Under the pieces are notes generated by a model. That model was not told where the DNA came from and searched no databases. It saw nothing but the letters and a program-made list of their open reading frames with translations. A stretch of 64,000 nt of DNA from Salvator merianae (taxonomy: Eukaryota; Chordata; Lepidosauria; Squamata; Teiidae). Location: assembly GCA_003586115.2 (NCBI GenBank), contig QVOM02000073.1, forward strand, positions 49,551,650 through 49,615,649, in the 5' to 3' direction. Positions 34,301 through 49,330 of this stretch are shown one piece after another (position 1 is the first letter of the stretch; every line of letters begins with the position of its first letter). Position numbers and translations under genes: made by a program.

Positions 34301-37300
34301 ATGGCTGTGGAGTGAGCTGACCTGGATCAGCAGCGTTGGTGCAGATGGCACTGATCCAGCCCACTCCTTCCTGTGGTCGGGATCAGTGGGCCGGGCCATT
34401 CTGGACCCACTGATCCCAACTTAATGCAGGTAAGCGCAGAAAGGATCACAGAGTACTTTATGACTGTCTTAGGTTTGTGTCCCTACAGTTATTACGCAGT
34501 GTTAGGTTAATCAATTAACTGGGTATCTAGATTATTGGTTTTTCCAAAAGAATTAAGAGGGTAAACAGTAAACAAAGCAATGGAAGTGGTGAAAACCATT
34601 AGGACAAAAAGCTGTCAGTACAGCAAAGGGGAGAAGAAGAAGAGAAGAAGAAGAACTTGGTTTTTATACCCCGCTTTTCTCGGCCGAAGCTGACTCAAAG
34701 CGGCTTACAAGGTTATTTTTCGCCCAAAGGCTTACATCTGTCTATCTTCCGTATCACACAATGTGATGCTCCCTATTCATCTACTTGCAATTACTTGCTT
34801 TCGAACAGCTAGGTTGGCTGGAGCTAGAGGCCAGTAGAGGGCGCTCATCCCCTCTACACGGCAGACAGGGGCCTTGAACTCTGATCCTCGTATTGAAAGA
34901 TCAGTGCCTTAGCCTTCTGCGCCACTGTGAAAGCGGAGCTCCAGCTGGAAATTTTTCAGTGATCTCTGTGAACTGCATTTTGGTCCACAGAGCTTCAAAA
35001 TGTGGCCCATGGAAGTGAAAAGAAAGATTCCAGTTGGAGCTTCACCATTTCACATTGTCATGTGGCCACAATCTGCAGGCTGCTTCACAGCCATTTTCAC
35101 TGGTTAAGGCTGGCTAGAACTGGAGCACCTGGTATGGGTCAGTTGGCCACATTCTGAGCTGGTGAGCAAGTGGAGAGCTTGACAGCATGGGCCTGTTTGC
35201 ACTTATCTTTTGGTGAGTGGCAGTCCACTCACTGGTGAGGACTGTCCACACTGAGAAGCCACAGCAACTTACCAGAAGCTGCTGCAGGCTCCCCAGAAGG
35301 CATTCAGTGGTAGCCTGCTTTTTAGCAGTCCACATGCTTACCAGGAGCACCTGGATTGGTCCTGGATGCCAGTGTCTGCACCCTCTTCTGGGTGCAGTGT
35401 GCTGAGTGGGTGTGGTAATGCAACTGTGTCTGTATTGCCATGGCAATGTACAAATTCACACCGGATGTTTCCTCACACATTACCATGATAATCCGGCTTG
35501 CCCTGTCTGGGCCATTTGCACTTGCATTCTACTGGCTCGGTATGGGGCTGTTTAATGGCCACTGGAGGAAGGGAGAGAAAATGAAAGGAAGAGAAATCTG
35601 GGCATAAATAGCAACTTTGATTGATCCAATTGACAGTTGATTGATCCAATTCTCTCTCCCCCTTTCTGTCTTGTCTGAGGGGAAGGCACTCTGTTAAGAA
35701 GCAGCCACAGAGAGCCAAGCCTGGCAAGGGGCAAGCACACGGCACAGACTGGTGTGTGGTGCTTCTGACATGGCAATGGGGGCAGCTTAAGGCTTGACAG
35801 GAGAGGCTGTTTTGTATTTGCATAACTGTGAAAAAGCACAAAACTCACAATCCCATCACCTTGTACTTTGAAAATGTCCAGGGTATGGGCGTAGAGTGGG
35901 GGTGGATGCCTCTACTGACCAGCTAAACCTAACTGAACAGAACTGAATTGAAACTGAATCCAGACAGGATGAAGGTGCTGTGTGTCATTGGGTCTCAAGT
36001 CCATGATGTTGGGAGGCATCTTGCTCTTGATGGGGTTGTAATGCCCTAGAAGGGGCAGGTATGAAATCTGGGGGTGCTCTTGGACTCTGCGCTAATGCTT
36101 GAAGTTCAAGTGGAGGCCATGGCCAAGAGTGCCTATTCCCAACTACAGCTAAGGCCTCTTCTAGATAGAGATGATTTGGCCACAGTTGTCCGTGCTCTGG
36201 TAAATTCTGGACTGAGCTATTTTAATGATTTCTACATGGGGCTGCCCTTGAAGATGGTTTGGAAACTGCAGCTGATGCAGAATGCAGCTACTAGGCTGCT
36301 GACTGGGACAGCTAGCCAGAAGCACATCCTACTGGTCTTAAAAGAACTGCACTGGCTGCCAGTTTGCTACAGAGCCCAATTCAAGGTATTAACCTTAACT
36401 TATAAGGGCCTAAAAGACTTGCCCCCAAAATCTAAAGGAATGCTTTCTTCCATAGTGACCTGCCTATGCCTTAAGACCTGTAGGGGACGCACTTCTGGTT
36501 GTACCACACCATCAGTAGCAAAAGGGGTGGACACCCAGGTTAGAGCCTTCTCAGTGATGGTTCCCAGACTATGGAACAGTTTCCCTCCTGAGGTGCATCA
36601 TGCACTTTCACTTTATATGTTTAGGAAAGCAGTGAAGGCGCACCTCTTTGCTTTGGTCTGTGGCTAAATAAGGAGACAGCTTTTCCTCCCCATTTTAAGA
36701 CACTTTTATTGTTTTAGTATAGTCATTCTATGTTGGTTTTTAGTGTTATAACAGAGAAGGCCTTCTTGCATGCCACAACCGCTTCCACCTCTGAGGATAG
36801 CAGAACTATAAAAAGGACCTCCCTGTGTGATCTTAAAGCATGGGTAGGCCTATTTGGGAGAAAGTGCTCCTTCTGATATTTGGGGACAACATGGATATAT
36901 CCATGCTGTGTTCTTGACAGAGATTTGCCTTTACCTTTCTTTAGAAAGGTGTCAGGAATCAGACCTGTGGCTCTGCTTCCCAGGCAGCTGTTCTACCCCT
37001 GAGCTATAGTCACTCCTGTATATAAAAGAAGCAGAAATAACTACATATGTGGAATGTAAATCTCTGCATGAATATTCCACCAAGATTCACTGTGTTTTGT
37101 TGTTTATTGCTCTGAATTCTTGTTGAATTGCATTGAAGGACAGAACTCCTCCATAATTAGATAGTTGGGTAGATATATTTATCAAAGATCAGAATATTCC
37201 TCCATAGTTTTTTATCACAAGGCAAATATAATCATGCCACTCCCTTCCTCTTTGGGGTGTCACTAGGATGGGATGAGTCTCTGGGACAGGATAGAAATTA

Positions 37301-40300
37301 AGATGAGCCCCTCACACCATACAGACTGAGACCAACAACATGCATGCAGTGCAATAATAAGCACCAAACTCATCAGCCAGCCAGATACTTCCTCTTTATA
37401 CCCAGGACTCCTGGCAAAAACCCAGGGTTGCTCAGTTGTAGTCACATGCTTGCTTCCTCTTCCATATACCTGTAGCAGCCTGTGAAGACAGGATGGGAGC
37501 ATAGTCTAATGCTGCTTTAGAAATCTTGATATTTTCTAGTGCTTGTATCTAGCATGACAGGGAGACAGATTTGTTTGGATAAAGGGGTGTATACAAGTTT
37601 CTCTTAATTTTTCTCTAGCTGCAGACCTCCACCACACTAATCTAAACCTAATCTTCAGATTTTTTTCAACCTACATCAGAAGATGGGAAAGAGAACCACC
37701 ACTGACCAAGAACAACTTTGCTTGCTTCTGGTAGTCTAAATACAAATAACTAGTTTCAGGGTGGTTTTGCACTTGCTAGTATATTGGACCAGCAAGTGTA
37801 CTAGGAGACTTCCTTCTGCCTGCTGGTGCAGTCTAAGGGAGGCCCCTCGCCCACCTAGTATGCTCTGTCCATATAGGACAGAGCTTGGAGCAGACCAGGT
37901 CTGGTTTGATCTACCAGCATGATATACCAGGGTGCATACCAGACCATGGGGGCATGTGGACCACTGATGCAATGGGTCCCCAGCGCCTTTGGGGCTTTCA
38001 GAGGCTCCCCGCACTCTGAAGCTCATGCAAGTTGTGGAGCTGGCACAGGGGCTGGAACAGAGCAGGCTGTACCCATGCAGATGGCCTTGTTCTAGTCCAG
38101 GAGCAGGCTGTCCCAACTTGGTCTGGTCTATGTGGTCCTGTCTACTCAAGGTAAGTACAAAAAAGCCCTCACTTCTAGCAGTAAAGCTGTAATAACTGAT
38201 TCTCTTCCTTACTGGATTACTGTTCCTGTGTGGAGTTGTCGCGGTGGAAAGGAAAGTTCGTACTTCTCATAGATTCCTATTAGAAATACTATGGTGCGGC
38301 TGAAAAATGCGCCAGTTATGTTTATTATAAAGCAGATGTTGGCCTTGTTGATCCTTTGCACAAGGATAACTCCTGCTTAATATGCCCTGCGAGAAAGCCC
38401 TGGAAAGCTGAGGGTCACTGGGTAAGAATTGTAAACAGAATGAACTTACATAAAGTACTACAAATTACATCAGAATGTACATTAGACTCTCTTAGGAACT
38501 GATGGGAATGCTGACTTGGGAATACTGCTTGAGTTGGATTGTTGGTCATGGATCTTGGCCAAGATCACAAACATTTCTATTAACTCAAAACTACAGAGGA
38601 CTCCATGCTGCTTGAGAATTATATTACTCTTGAGACTGACTAAAGAATGGGCTGGCTGCCTACCTCTCATGATAAAAAAGCGTGCAGATGCCAAATGCGA
38701 ATGCCAAAGGGGTTCTTATACAATTTGCTGGCTCTTTTAAGACACACATCTGTGACTGCCAATAGAGCCTCAGACTTCAAAACCTGTTGGTCCATTCAGG
38801 TGTCAATTCCTGGTTAACTGCAGGGTTTGCAAAATCAGGATGAGATGCCCATCTAGATCTCTTGTATAGCAAAAGAAGGTGTTTTATTTTAATAGAAGAA
38901 AACTAAGTTTCCACTAGCTTGGCAATTCCTGTGCTTGCAAAAGAACTGAAATAGCATGAGGTGAAACTATATCCTGAATGAACACATTGTTTTTTGGACT
39001 TGGATTATTAAGTAATGACTACATGTCCATGGGACTGTTTATAAACATAAACACAGGCAGGAACCTCAGACTGCTCTACTCGTGGTAATAATGGGACCTC
39101 ACCCAAATGCCTCCCCCTGCCTCGGGGCAGGAGGTGCATGAACTACTTTTGGGATGTCAGAGCCTCAGGTCCATGGCTGAGACCTCACAGCAGCAAGCAG
39201 AATGTTGCTGTGGATAGACCTTCCACTCGCTAAACTGAAGATTCCACCTGGACTTGCTTCAGAAAACCAAAGTGGCACCAAAAGTTGGCAGTTTTTGCTC
39301 ATTTGTTTGGCGATTCTGGGCACATTTCTTGTTCATTGAGTCACCTCCTCCCTGCTCCAGGCATTCACATAGTAGATGGGATGCAACTTTGCTGGTGAGA
39401 GCAACCACAGATTAATTTCTATTGATTTACCAGTAAGTCAGCCTCGCTATGAGCTGACTCTCATGGGGGTGAATGGGACTAAAAAAACTGGGTGCCCCAC
39501 CCTCTGGATGCTCAGTGACAGTCCAAAGGGCCTGTGTAGATGCAGCCTGAGAATCTGTAGAGTGTTGTGGCCAGAGTGTCAGACTAAGACCTAGGATCCC
39601 CCAATTCTAATATCTACTCTAGCATTAAAGCTCATAAGGTGACTTTGGGACACTTACCTGCCAAATAGAGTTGTTGTGAGGATGAAATGGAGGGGAGAGG
39701 AATTATGAGCCATGCTGAGCTCCTTGGAAGAAAGCGACTTACGTGACTCATGCTCTAGTCTACAATATTTTTTGATGGGCTGAAAATAACTGATTTATGA
39801 AGCTATTTCTGGCCTGGTAGAAAGTGCCACCATCCTTTCTCCTCAGAATTAGGGAACTTCTGTTCCCCAGCTTGAAGGCAGAAAGGAGGTGATATGCTTG
39901 GTGTAAACACACTTCACCTCCACCTCTGGGGCAGAAGCAAGCCCTCCTGCCCTTAAGGTGCTGCAGTCTCCCACTATGGGGATGTAGACTTACACTAGTA
40001 GACTGGACCTCTGTAGTTCCTCTTGGGGCACAGTTAGAACTGTAGGTTTAATCCGTATGGGGGGAGAAAGAGGATTAAGTATGTGTTCTGGTCATTCCCA
40101 CATTTATATTTTAACACAGACTCAGTTCAGACTTGCTTGTTCTCATTCCTCATTTTTCCCATGCTTGGCATGTGAAAACTGTACCTTTCTCCCTCCACCG
40201 CTTCCCAAATTGCCATCCCTGTGCAGTCAGCAATTGGATGCAGTCCCAAAGTTCAAATCTTGACTTCACAGGGGCAGGCAATCCAAACTCCACTCACCAT

Positions 40301-43300
40301 ATTTCCCTGCTGCTGCATCAGAACATGGAATCCCTTGGTGGCATACTGGTCATTTGCCATTTGCTCCTTCTCCCACTCCAGCCTATATCCACCCAAGCAG
40401 AACTTCAATTCTATATCTACCACACAATAAATCTTCTTGAAGGCCAAATATCATTTTCTTCTCCATTGTAATTGCATTTTTGTGCAATTGTGCAATTTCA
40501 AAGTAGCGTACAAGCAGGGAGAGGTCAGTGAAAAGGGGGGAATGTGTGTGGGAGTCCATTATCGTGATAGTGAAATTAGTGGTCAGCAAATGGATTCCGC
40601 CTCATCTCTGCTTGAGACATCCACAGCGGCATGTGTACCACTAAGTAGTTGTGTGGTGCTGATGCCAAAATTGATAGTGTTGTGGGTCATTGTCTGAGTA
40701 AGAGGACTGCACCCTCAAACAGGCACAGCCAAGGTGTACACCAAACAGTATGCACCCCACCTCCCAGCATTCTTGAAGAAAGCTGTACTGAGCTGTTTGC
40801 CCTAGAGCAGCTCAAGCACAATGCCAGTTTTGTGTAAAAGTTCCCTTTTAATGAAAGGAAACATTGTTTCCCTTGTGCATTGCCAAAGTAAATTGGAGAA
40901 AACATTGTGTCCTCTTTCTTGCAGGGATGGGAGAGAAAGGAAAATGGAGATACATTGTCTGTCTTGGAGAGATAGGAGAGAAAGGGAAATTGGATACATT
41001 ATCATTCTTGCAGGGGTGGGAGAGAAAGAAGGAAGATGCATTTTAAGAATGGACAGTGGTGCTCAGCCAACTATAGAATAGGGTGTTGGCCCAAGGTAAA
41101 TGGAGGATAGCTTCTACTGCCTCTTCTTTCTTGTTAAAAATTTCAAACAGTAAAAAAAAAATCAGTTTGAAGGTGTGAAAGAGGACAACATGGCAGAAAC
41201 CAGGCAATATATGTCAGGTGGTATTCTCTCTTTCCATCTCAGTTGTGACGTTCTTACCCTCCTAAGTGCAACACCCACAACAAAGTCTGTTATTTGATGG
41301 GAGGAAATGGGGAGCCCTCCCTTTGCACATCCAAAAAAGTATGGTCCCCTCCCAAAATAATCTAATTGCATGTTCTCCCGTTGCAAAGTAAAATTGGCTA
41401 ACAATCTGAAATGGGCTGAGAACTCAATCCAAATGCAAAGTAGTCCTGATTTTGGGAATTATGTCCTGAAAAACTATGGAAGGGCAAAATCATGTCTGGC
41501 CGATGGGAACTGAAGATGGACTGTAAACGGATTAAATGCCATGTCTGACCGCACCCTTGGTGGTTTTTACTTGTATGACAAAGTTTTGCACTTCTTGGTG
41601 ATTTGTGGGAACCAAACCATACCATTCTAGGTAAGACAATTGTACTTCCTCCCGTGAGATCAATTGCCCATACCAAAAGTGGACCAAAGTTCTGATGCAA
41701 TCTTTTAGACTTTCTGGTTGTTTGGGATTGCGTGTAGTGAAGCATATCTTGTCATTGGCAGCTAGCAAAGGGATGTTTCCAGCTTCACTTTCTACCCATT
41801 GCTTTAAATGCTTGAGAAGCCTTTTCTGTCATGTAAAAATTGAATCAAATATATTCATTTGTTTTTCTTTTCTCTTTCTCTCCCCAGATTTTGATGGCAG
41901 CTCTAGGACACACAGCAAAAAATGTGATCTATGTCCTTGTCCTGTTGTTTCTGTTAATGTTTATTTTTGCAATTTTGGGTCATGGATTGTATGGAAACCC
42001 TGAAACTGGAGACCCACAGAACTGGGGAACTTTAGCTGCTGCCTTTTTCACACTCTTCAGTTTAGTGACGGTAATTTTTTTTTTTTTTTTTGGCAAACAC
42101 TTCCACCCTCAGTCACCTCAATTATACAAACTGTGCTTGGGGTGACACATTGAAGCTGGATGGACTTTTCTGTGCAATAATTCTAAATAATAGTGAAATT
42201 TACTTGGAGAGGTACTATTTCAGACTGCACTTAGACGAGATGTTAGGAGATCTAGGATTTTGTATGGATTTAAAAATATAACTGCTGGAGAAAATGGAAA
42301 ATTTCCTTTCAAGATTCCAGCAACTAGTGTCCACAGCCAGGGTAACCAAAGAATCATTGCAGTTGAAGTCTCCAAAAGTAACTTTGATGAATAATCACCA
42401 GTGAATGATCTATTTAGATAACGGTCACAGAATCCTCTGGATGGCTGTTTTAACCCTTTCACTTTCTTTGTTTTTCCTGATTGAATAAGCCTGCCCAAAC
42501 TTTTGCCCCATGAGACAATATATACTTGGTATCACATTGAAGTCATATTCGCACTTAACTTTGCTATCCCACACCAGGGCAAAATGCTCTGGCTTGAGAT
42601 ATGCAATTCATCCCATGCTTGGACTGGTTGCCACTGGCATGGGACAGACCTGTCTCTGTTGGGAAGGTACATCCTGCCTCAGCCCTATCTTCCTGCTCTG
42701 AAGATCATGGCAACTTTGGAGCTGGCACTGGAGTCTCCAAAAGCCAGAAACAAAGGTTTCTGGCCTCTGGTGTTCCCGGCCCCCCCATTTCAGAGGTGCT
42801 CTCTGTTGTGTGACTAAAATGTTCCCTCCTCCATATTCTAGAACAGGAGATTGTGTGGTTTCTGCACATGGCCTACTGTTCTGGGCAGCCCAAGTAACAC
42901 ACCGATAGACCTTGTCATCAAGGTTTACTGATAGCGTGGGGTAGGGTGCCATTTTGGCCACCTTGTCCTGTGCTATGTTCTGTTCTGTGCAGACGCAGCA
43001 GGCTAGAATGGGGTGGGACCTGACTTATCCTAGAGTGCAGAAGGGAGGGCATTGAACCCTTTTGTAGCATTGGGACAACATCCCGTGCAGAAACAGCCTA
43101 TGTCATTAAAAGCTCAGCCTTGTCTTTTCTAGCAGTTTTTCATCTGGTGCAATTTGACTTGTGTACCAGGCATTCTCCCTGATTAAAATGTAAAGACCCT
43201 CTCAAGTTAAGCTTGGTTCCTAGTGATATGGATACATCCGTGTAGCTTCCTGGGCATCAATATGGAGGTAGTTTGCTTCTAATACAGGTTGTCTCCTATG

Positions 43301-46300
43301 CTGTTAGCTTCTCTTCAACATTACTTATGATATCTAAACAGATCGTGCTATCATGAGCCTTTTTAAAAATATCAATGGCTTCTTAAATTTTCTGTGTTGT
43401 TTGTTGCATATGTGTAGAGTGAACATACACAGAGGGTAGACTGAGAACAAAGAAGGGCAATGAGAAGCAGCTCTAAACAGAAGAAAAGAAAGCAATGGAA
43501 CATTAGCCACAATATGGATAACAGCTTAGAGATGATAATGATTACCAATAATGTTCTGTGCATTGTTCCAGGAATTTGCCCTTCCAAAGATCAAACTCTA
43601 CAATTATAAATAAGGACAGAGATATAATGGCCCATTTTTCATTGTGGAAGCAAAGGGCCCATCTGTGCTTACTGGTATTCCTTAACAACAAGGGCACTAA
43701 GGGCCTCCCTACTGCACATTAGTATAGAATATGGGAAGCCCCATCCACCGTGGGTATGCTCCATCTGCATGGTTGGAGTGTAATCCAGATCAGGGCCCTG
43801 ATCTGGATTATTGGTAATCCTTGACATTGAGGACTACTGGTGTGCCAGCTCAGCCTAATCCAGAACATGGAGGCATGTAGAAGGTGTGCTTCCATGTTCC
43901 AGACTACTGGGAGAACCATTTTAGTAGTGCATCATAGCGTGCCACCAAAATGGGTTCTCCAGAGACTCAAAAGCTAGAAACTTCCATTCCTAGCTGTCAG
44001 AGCTCTTGCGGACTGGCTTGAAAGCTCATGCAACATTTGGGATCAGTGCTGCCATGAAGTTGGTGCTGTACCAGACTAGACCTTGCTGTGGTCTGAACCA
44101 GTGGTGCTTACTTGTCCAGTGCAGAAAGGTGACAGAAAGGAGACAAGATTGATTATTTGCCATAACAAAGCTGCTTGAGGAAAAGTTTTGATAAAAGTAA
44201 TTCGTAATTTTAGCATTTTAATCAGGAATGTGAAATGCTTGTGAAGTTAACAAGAAATATAAAATATCTTATTTTCCCACATACAAAACAGTTGTGCAAT
44301 GGATCCAGTGCAACATATCAGCATGATCTAAACTTTAGACTGACATGCTGTGGTTGCTTCCAAGAAGTAGCTTTCAAAAGTCAGAATTAATAATGTTTGT
44401 GTTGCTGAAGTCTGATGTCAGCAAATGCCTCAATGCTTAGAATATCCTTGAGTGCCTTAGAACTGTGAAGTCTCTTAAGGTACCTGTATCTCATAACCAA
44501 ATCTTTTCTCATGCCAGGAAAAGATTATTATAAACTTAAATTCAAAGGTGAAAACATCACTTTGCTCAAGCAAAAGTTTGACAGAAGTTCACAGAAGAAC
44601 AATCCTTGTTTCTCTGAACTCCAGATCCTAGACTTGACTGTTCAAGTGTTCATACTATATTTTACAGAAGGTCTCTCAGCAACCTTCACCACCATATTTC
44701 AAATATCATAATTTGGTAGTACAGTAAAAGTCCAGCCCTCTGGGACCCTGGCTGTTTATGGAGTGGTTTTACTCCTGCACACACTTCCATATTCTCACAG
44801 CCACAGTATGCTGATTTTTCTCATACTATGAAGCTCTATTGACTGTGTTCATTTGCCACTGGTGCTGACCACTTTGGACTGCCATTGAGACAGGATGAAT
44901 TGCAATCTTTATCCACCATCGGACTTCTTGTTAGAAATTTGATGGTGGAATTTGTTCAATGTCTACCTAGGCATCTAGGGGGCGCTCAGGTTATGTGCAT
45001 GCTTACTCTGAGTGTGAACACAGGGTAACATTGCTGTCTGTTTAGCATCATTCTTAAGTGCGGATGAAGCCAGGGATTCCGGGAAGGGAAAGTCAATGCA
45101 TGAAAAGCCCAGAACAAATGCAAATATCAGTTGGACAAAAAAAGGGCTTGGGATGAAAATGTGGAAAGAAAGAGTGGCCCAAATCAGGTTAATCAGGGCT
45201 GCAGTACGCTTTTCTGTGGGTCCTAACATTGGTTAACATGTCTAAGAGCAAATTAGATATCCAACCAGCTTGTTATACCTAAAAAGCCAAGACTGTGAAG
45301 GCACAAACCGGGTCTTTGTGAAGATGGATGGTTCCTTCATGAAGATGGCACGGAATCTGGGAATAACCTACTGGCAACTATTGCTATAATGTGTCAACTT
45401 TCTATCCCCTGTGGATACACATTTTGTTTCATTTCATTTCACTATGTTTTTGTTTTATGTTATCCCTTTTTTTTCTTTTGCTTATTAAAAATCAAAATCT
45501 CTCTTTCTTTTAAATTAGAATGTGAGGATTGAAAGAAAAGTTCATTTGCTACATCCATAGCAGTTTGTTTTAAATCTGGACATGTAGGCATGTATCTGTG
45601 TGTTGTGGAAGGGAGAATTTATTGCATTAGAAGTTTGACATGTATGTTTCCTGGCAGTTTATTTTTTGTGCTTAATGCTGGTCCTGATGAATTTTCAGGT
45701 TGATGGTTGGACAGACTTGCAAGAAGAACTGGATAACAGAAAGTTTTATTCAAGCCGAACCTTCACAATAGTATTTATCCTGTTGGGATTCTTTGTGTTC
45801 TTCAATATGTTTATTGGAGTCGTTATTATGGATATTCAAGTAGGTTGTATAACTGTGTAATAATAATAATTTTATCTCTGTATGCTTCCTTTCTTCCCAA
45901 CATACCTAGCACTAACTGTGTATCCTGTCTCATCTCACTCAAACCTGTATGTGTGTTTTGACTGGCATTCTTTTATTAAGTCATAGGGTAGGGTATAGAA
46001 GCAAGCAAGAAAAAAAATAGTAGTTGTCACTGATTGTTGCTCCATGACTCTTACTCGAGGACTTCATTTAAACACTCAGCCCTCCTCACCTAAGTTTTCA
46101 CTTTGGCCAGATTGGGTCTTTCTGTATGGTCCAGACTATCTCAACACTGTGCTAGTTTGCTCTAGGGTAATCTGGCCCACAATGGGCTGCACTACTGGTA
46201 ACCTACTCTAAGATCAATCTGTTTCATAGACAGCTCATCCAGCCCATTTTTAGAGACTGGGAACAAAAGTTGACCAGGGCTTTTTTGGTGCAGTGCCCAG

Positions 46301-49290
46301 AATAGTGCACTTCTGGTGCCACTTCTGGGTGTCCAGCAAAGCAGTACTTGGATTGATATTCAGGAACACTGCCTGTGTGCAGTTCGTATGGAGACTGCAG
46401 GTCATGTATACCAGCTAGAACACTGCGTGGACTGTATGTAAGCATGCTTAGAGTGGGCTACAGTGCCATTTTCATGCTGTAGTCCACTCCACAGCTCTGT
46501 TCTATGTAAACGGACCATTCTAGTGGGGGTGTGGTCTCCCACTAGGCTGCACTGTCATGCAAGTGGAGTGTTCTATCCTGTCCCCTGAGTCGCTGCAGGC
46601 ACAGCCATTATCTCCAGGCCTACAAAGACTTAAGATCTTCACTCTTTTTGTACTGATGTCCTTGCCCAGGGAACTCTAGTACATGTCCGTGAAAAGGTGC
46701 TCCTTCTCAAAGATCTCCAGATTTTAGGCTGAAACATCCAAGGAGAAGGGTCTAGAATCTTGGCCTAGTGAAGTCAAAGTATTAACTTCAGCCATGGCAA
46801 CAGTAATCATGACCCTCTTTCTCTTTCAGTAATGGAAGAGGGCTATTATATTTTTCTTTAACATTCCCTTCTTGAGGCTAAATGTGCCCAATCTCTACTT
46901 TTAAGGCCCTGTGTCCATTCCCAATTATTCTTGTTGCCTTTTCTAACCTGTTCTGTTTTGTCTGAATGCTTCTTAGCAGTGCCTAGACCTACGCATAGGG
47001 AGAGTCTGATCAGTGCTGAATAAAATGGAACTATGACTTCCCTTGATTTGAAGACTATGCAATGTCTCCAAGTTCATTTCTGGACACCTCTGGTGGCCAT
47101 AGGAGGAATTAATCTCCAATTTTGGCAGCATCAGACACCTGTGGAGTGACTGACACCTACCTGGGGCAGCTGGAGGTGAAGGTGCAAGGAGCCACTCAGA
47201 GAGCAAGCTCTGTCCTAAATGTCATCATTGTGCATCTGTAGGGGACCTGGCAGTGCCATGGGGTGGTGCTTCAATGGAGTCACCTGGCCCCGTGCGCGTG
47301 GAGACATGATCTGTATTTCTTAATCATGTAGCTCTTTCCCCCTGCCCCAGCACCCTGCTGAGTTTCATTGTATTTGTGGCTGAATAAATGCCAGGATTTT
47401 TTCCTCCAACGTAGTCCCAGGATACTGGAGTGATATCCTGTAATAACATTATTGCTGAAAAATCAACTCCCAGCTTGGGTTTTTTAAAAAGTGAAAGGAC
47501 TTACCCGGTCTCAATGCTTGCTTCTGGGATCTGCTACTTTGAAAATTTCCACAACCTAAAATGGCAACTGCACATGTGCATGGGGCAGTGATTATGCACT
47601 TTCAGGCTGCATCCACACATTCAATAAAAGTGCCTGTATACAGCCTCATTCCAGCAGCTCCCCTGAGCAGGAAACACTCAGGCAAGGGCAACTGAGGGCT
47701 GACAAGCCCCCCCCCCCCACACAGAGCTTCCTTCCCACAGAGTGAAGAAAAGAGCTTGAGGGAGATCGGTGCCCTCAAATGGTCTCATTGCAGCTATATG
47801 AGGGACTTACTGGTACCATGATCCGTCTGGAAGAATTTTTGTCTCAAAATGGCTGACTTCCAGGACCATTTCTGGTGTGACCTCCATGTTGCATCTTTGA
47901 GGCTGGGAAACTTTCATTCTTCAGTTTCAAAAACAGCAAAGGGGGGGGGGGGAAAGTGTGTCTTGTGGAGACACCATGCACATCACCTATATGGTGGGAG
48001 CATGGGCTCCCACTGGCAAGTCTCTGCAATTCACTAGTGTGTGGACACAGCCTCAGCCTCAAGATGGTAATTTTGATTTGGTGCCCCACAGGAGTCAACA
48101 GACCAATATGAGGAAAAACTTAAAGCAGAGAGGCATGCTGCCCTTATTTCAAAGAAGCACGGCATTTTGAAAAGGCAACAGGAAGAGATAGAAGATGTGC
48201 TCAGTCAGCAGGTTAGCGCTCTATATTGTTTCTTACCACACAAAAAAGAGGATGAGGTCCTTGCTCTTCTAATGGCTGCCTGAGAGAGGGAATTTCATTT
48301 CATTTATTACTACTATGTGCATACTTTTAACTTCAAAAACCTGTGGCCCATCTACACCTATGTTTTAATCCAGCTTCAGTCCACTTTCAGAGTGGGAGAG
48401 CAAATCAGCAAAGTGACATGTCAGTTTCTTTCCACATTATCTAATGTGAAGGTGGATTTTATGAGTTACATAATGCCAAAAGAAAACAGTTTGTCTCTTT
48501 GCTACTGGGTTCTTTCACACTGAAAATGGACTGAAGTTTTATTAAAACTTAAGTATAGATGGGACCAAGTATTTTTTCAATGGAATAGAAAGGTTAATGG
48601 ATATCTTTTCACATGGTCTAGATGTAACAAACTTTATATTTAGACTGATCAATATATTAATATAAATGCACTTTTTAACATTCTGTTATTTCACATTTTT
48701 ATTTTATTTGGTATAGTAAATAAAAAAGGGAAACAGAAGGGACTGAGACCTCTCTAGAGTCAGCACTGCAGTTAAACTGACATTACTGTAAGAACAATAT
48801 TTTCTGGTATCCAATTGGAATATGTTTTGTTGTGGTATGATGTCATTCTTCTGTATCTTTTATTTGGAAGTGACAGAGAACAAACTATAACCTTCTTCAC
48901 TGTGATCCTTTTAGGTCTTTAGAGAGTATTATGAGATCTTCTCTGGCTGCAATTCAAAGAACAGATACATCCTGACAGTTTTCCACATACACTGGGTGCC
49001 ACAACTGTAGCACAGAATGAATGTGGGAAGTGAAAAACATGTGGGCTTTCCCTGTTACTACTGTGACTCCTCAGGTGTCACCATGTGCATGGATCATATG
49101 CACTGAGGTGAAGGTGGCAAAACCACTGCAGCAGTGCTCAGGATGGTAGTGGGAAGGTGAATCTCTCCCCACAATGAGATGCTGAGGCAATGATGTGGAA
49201 GGCAGGGTGTGTGCGCATGTGCATGCATATGTGTGCATGTGCACGTGTGTGAACCAGCTTTCACAACAAGCAGTGGCAATATGGAAGGCT

Positions 49291-49330
<40 letters not shown>

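Larger units (their letters stand above)
27305..41887 (+). other. CATSPER3: CATSPER3 intron 3
   Basis: This is the largest intron, 14.6 kb. Repeats listed separately: a simple repeat at 29439, a palindromic MITE at 30389, SINEs at 31484, 34640 and 39555, an L2/CR1-group LINE at 35940, DNA-transposon-like copies at 33593, 33940 and 37755, an inverted-pair repeat at 40040 and a minisatellite at 40921. A purine-rich tract lies at 28040-28075. The stretches 27680-29430 and 31900-33580 show no recognised feature, apart from a 'gagtaagt' repeat fragment near 31890-31960. Confidence 0.65.

Noticed and set aside
36074..36667. 197-codon open frame as a host gene
   Set aside because: Its sequence is the C-terminal part of an L2/CR1-group LINE ORF2; there is no independent start codon or exon structure.
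39555..39745. Possible tRNA gene
   Set aside because: The tRNA-like head belongs to a SINE, box B is diverged and no cloverleaf can be supported.
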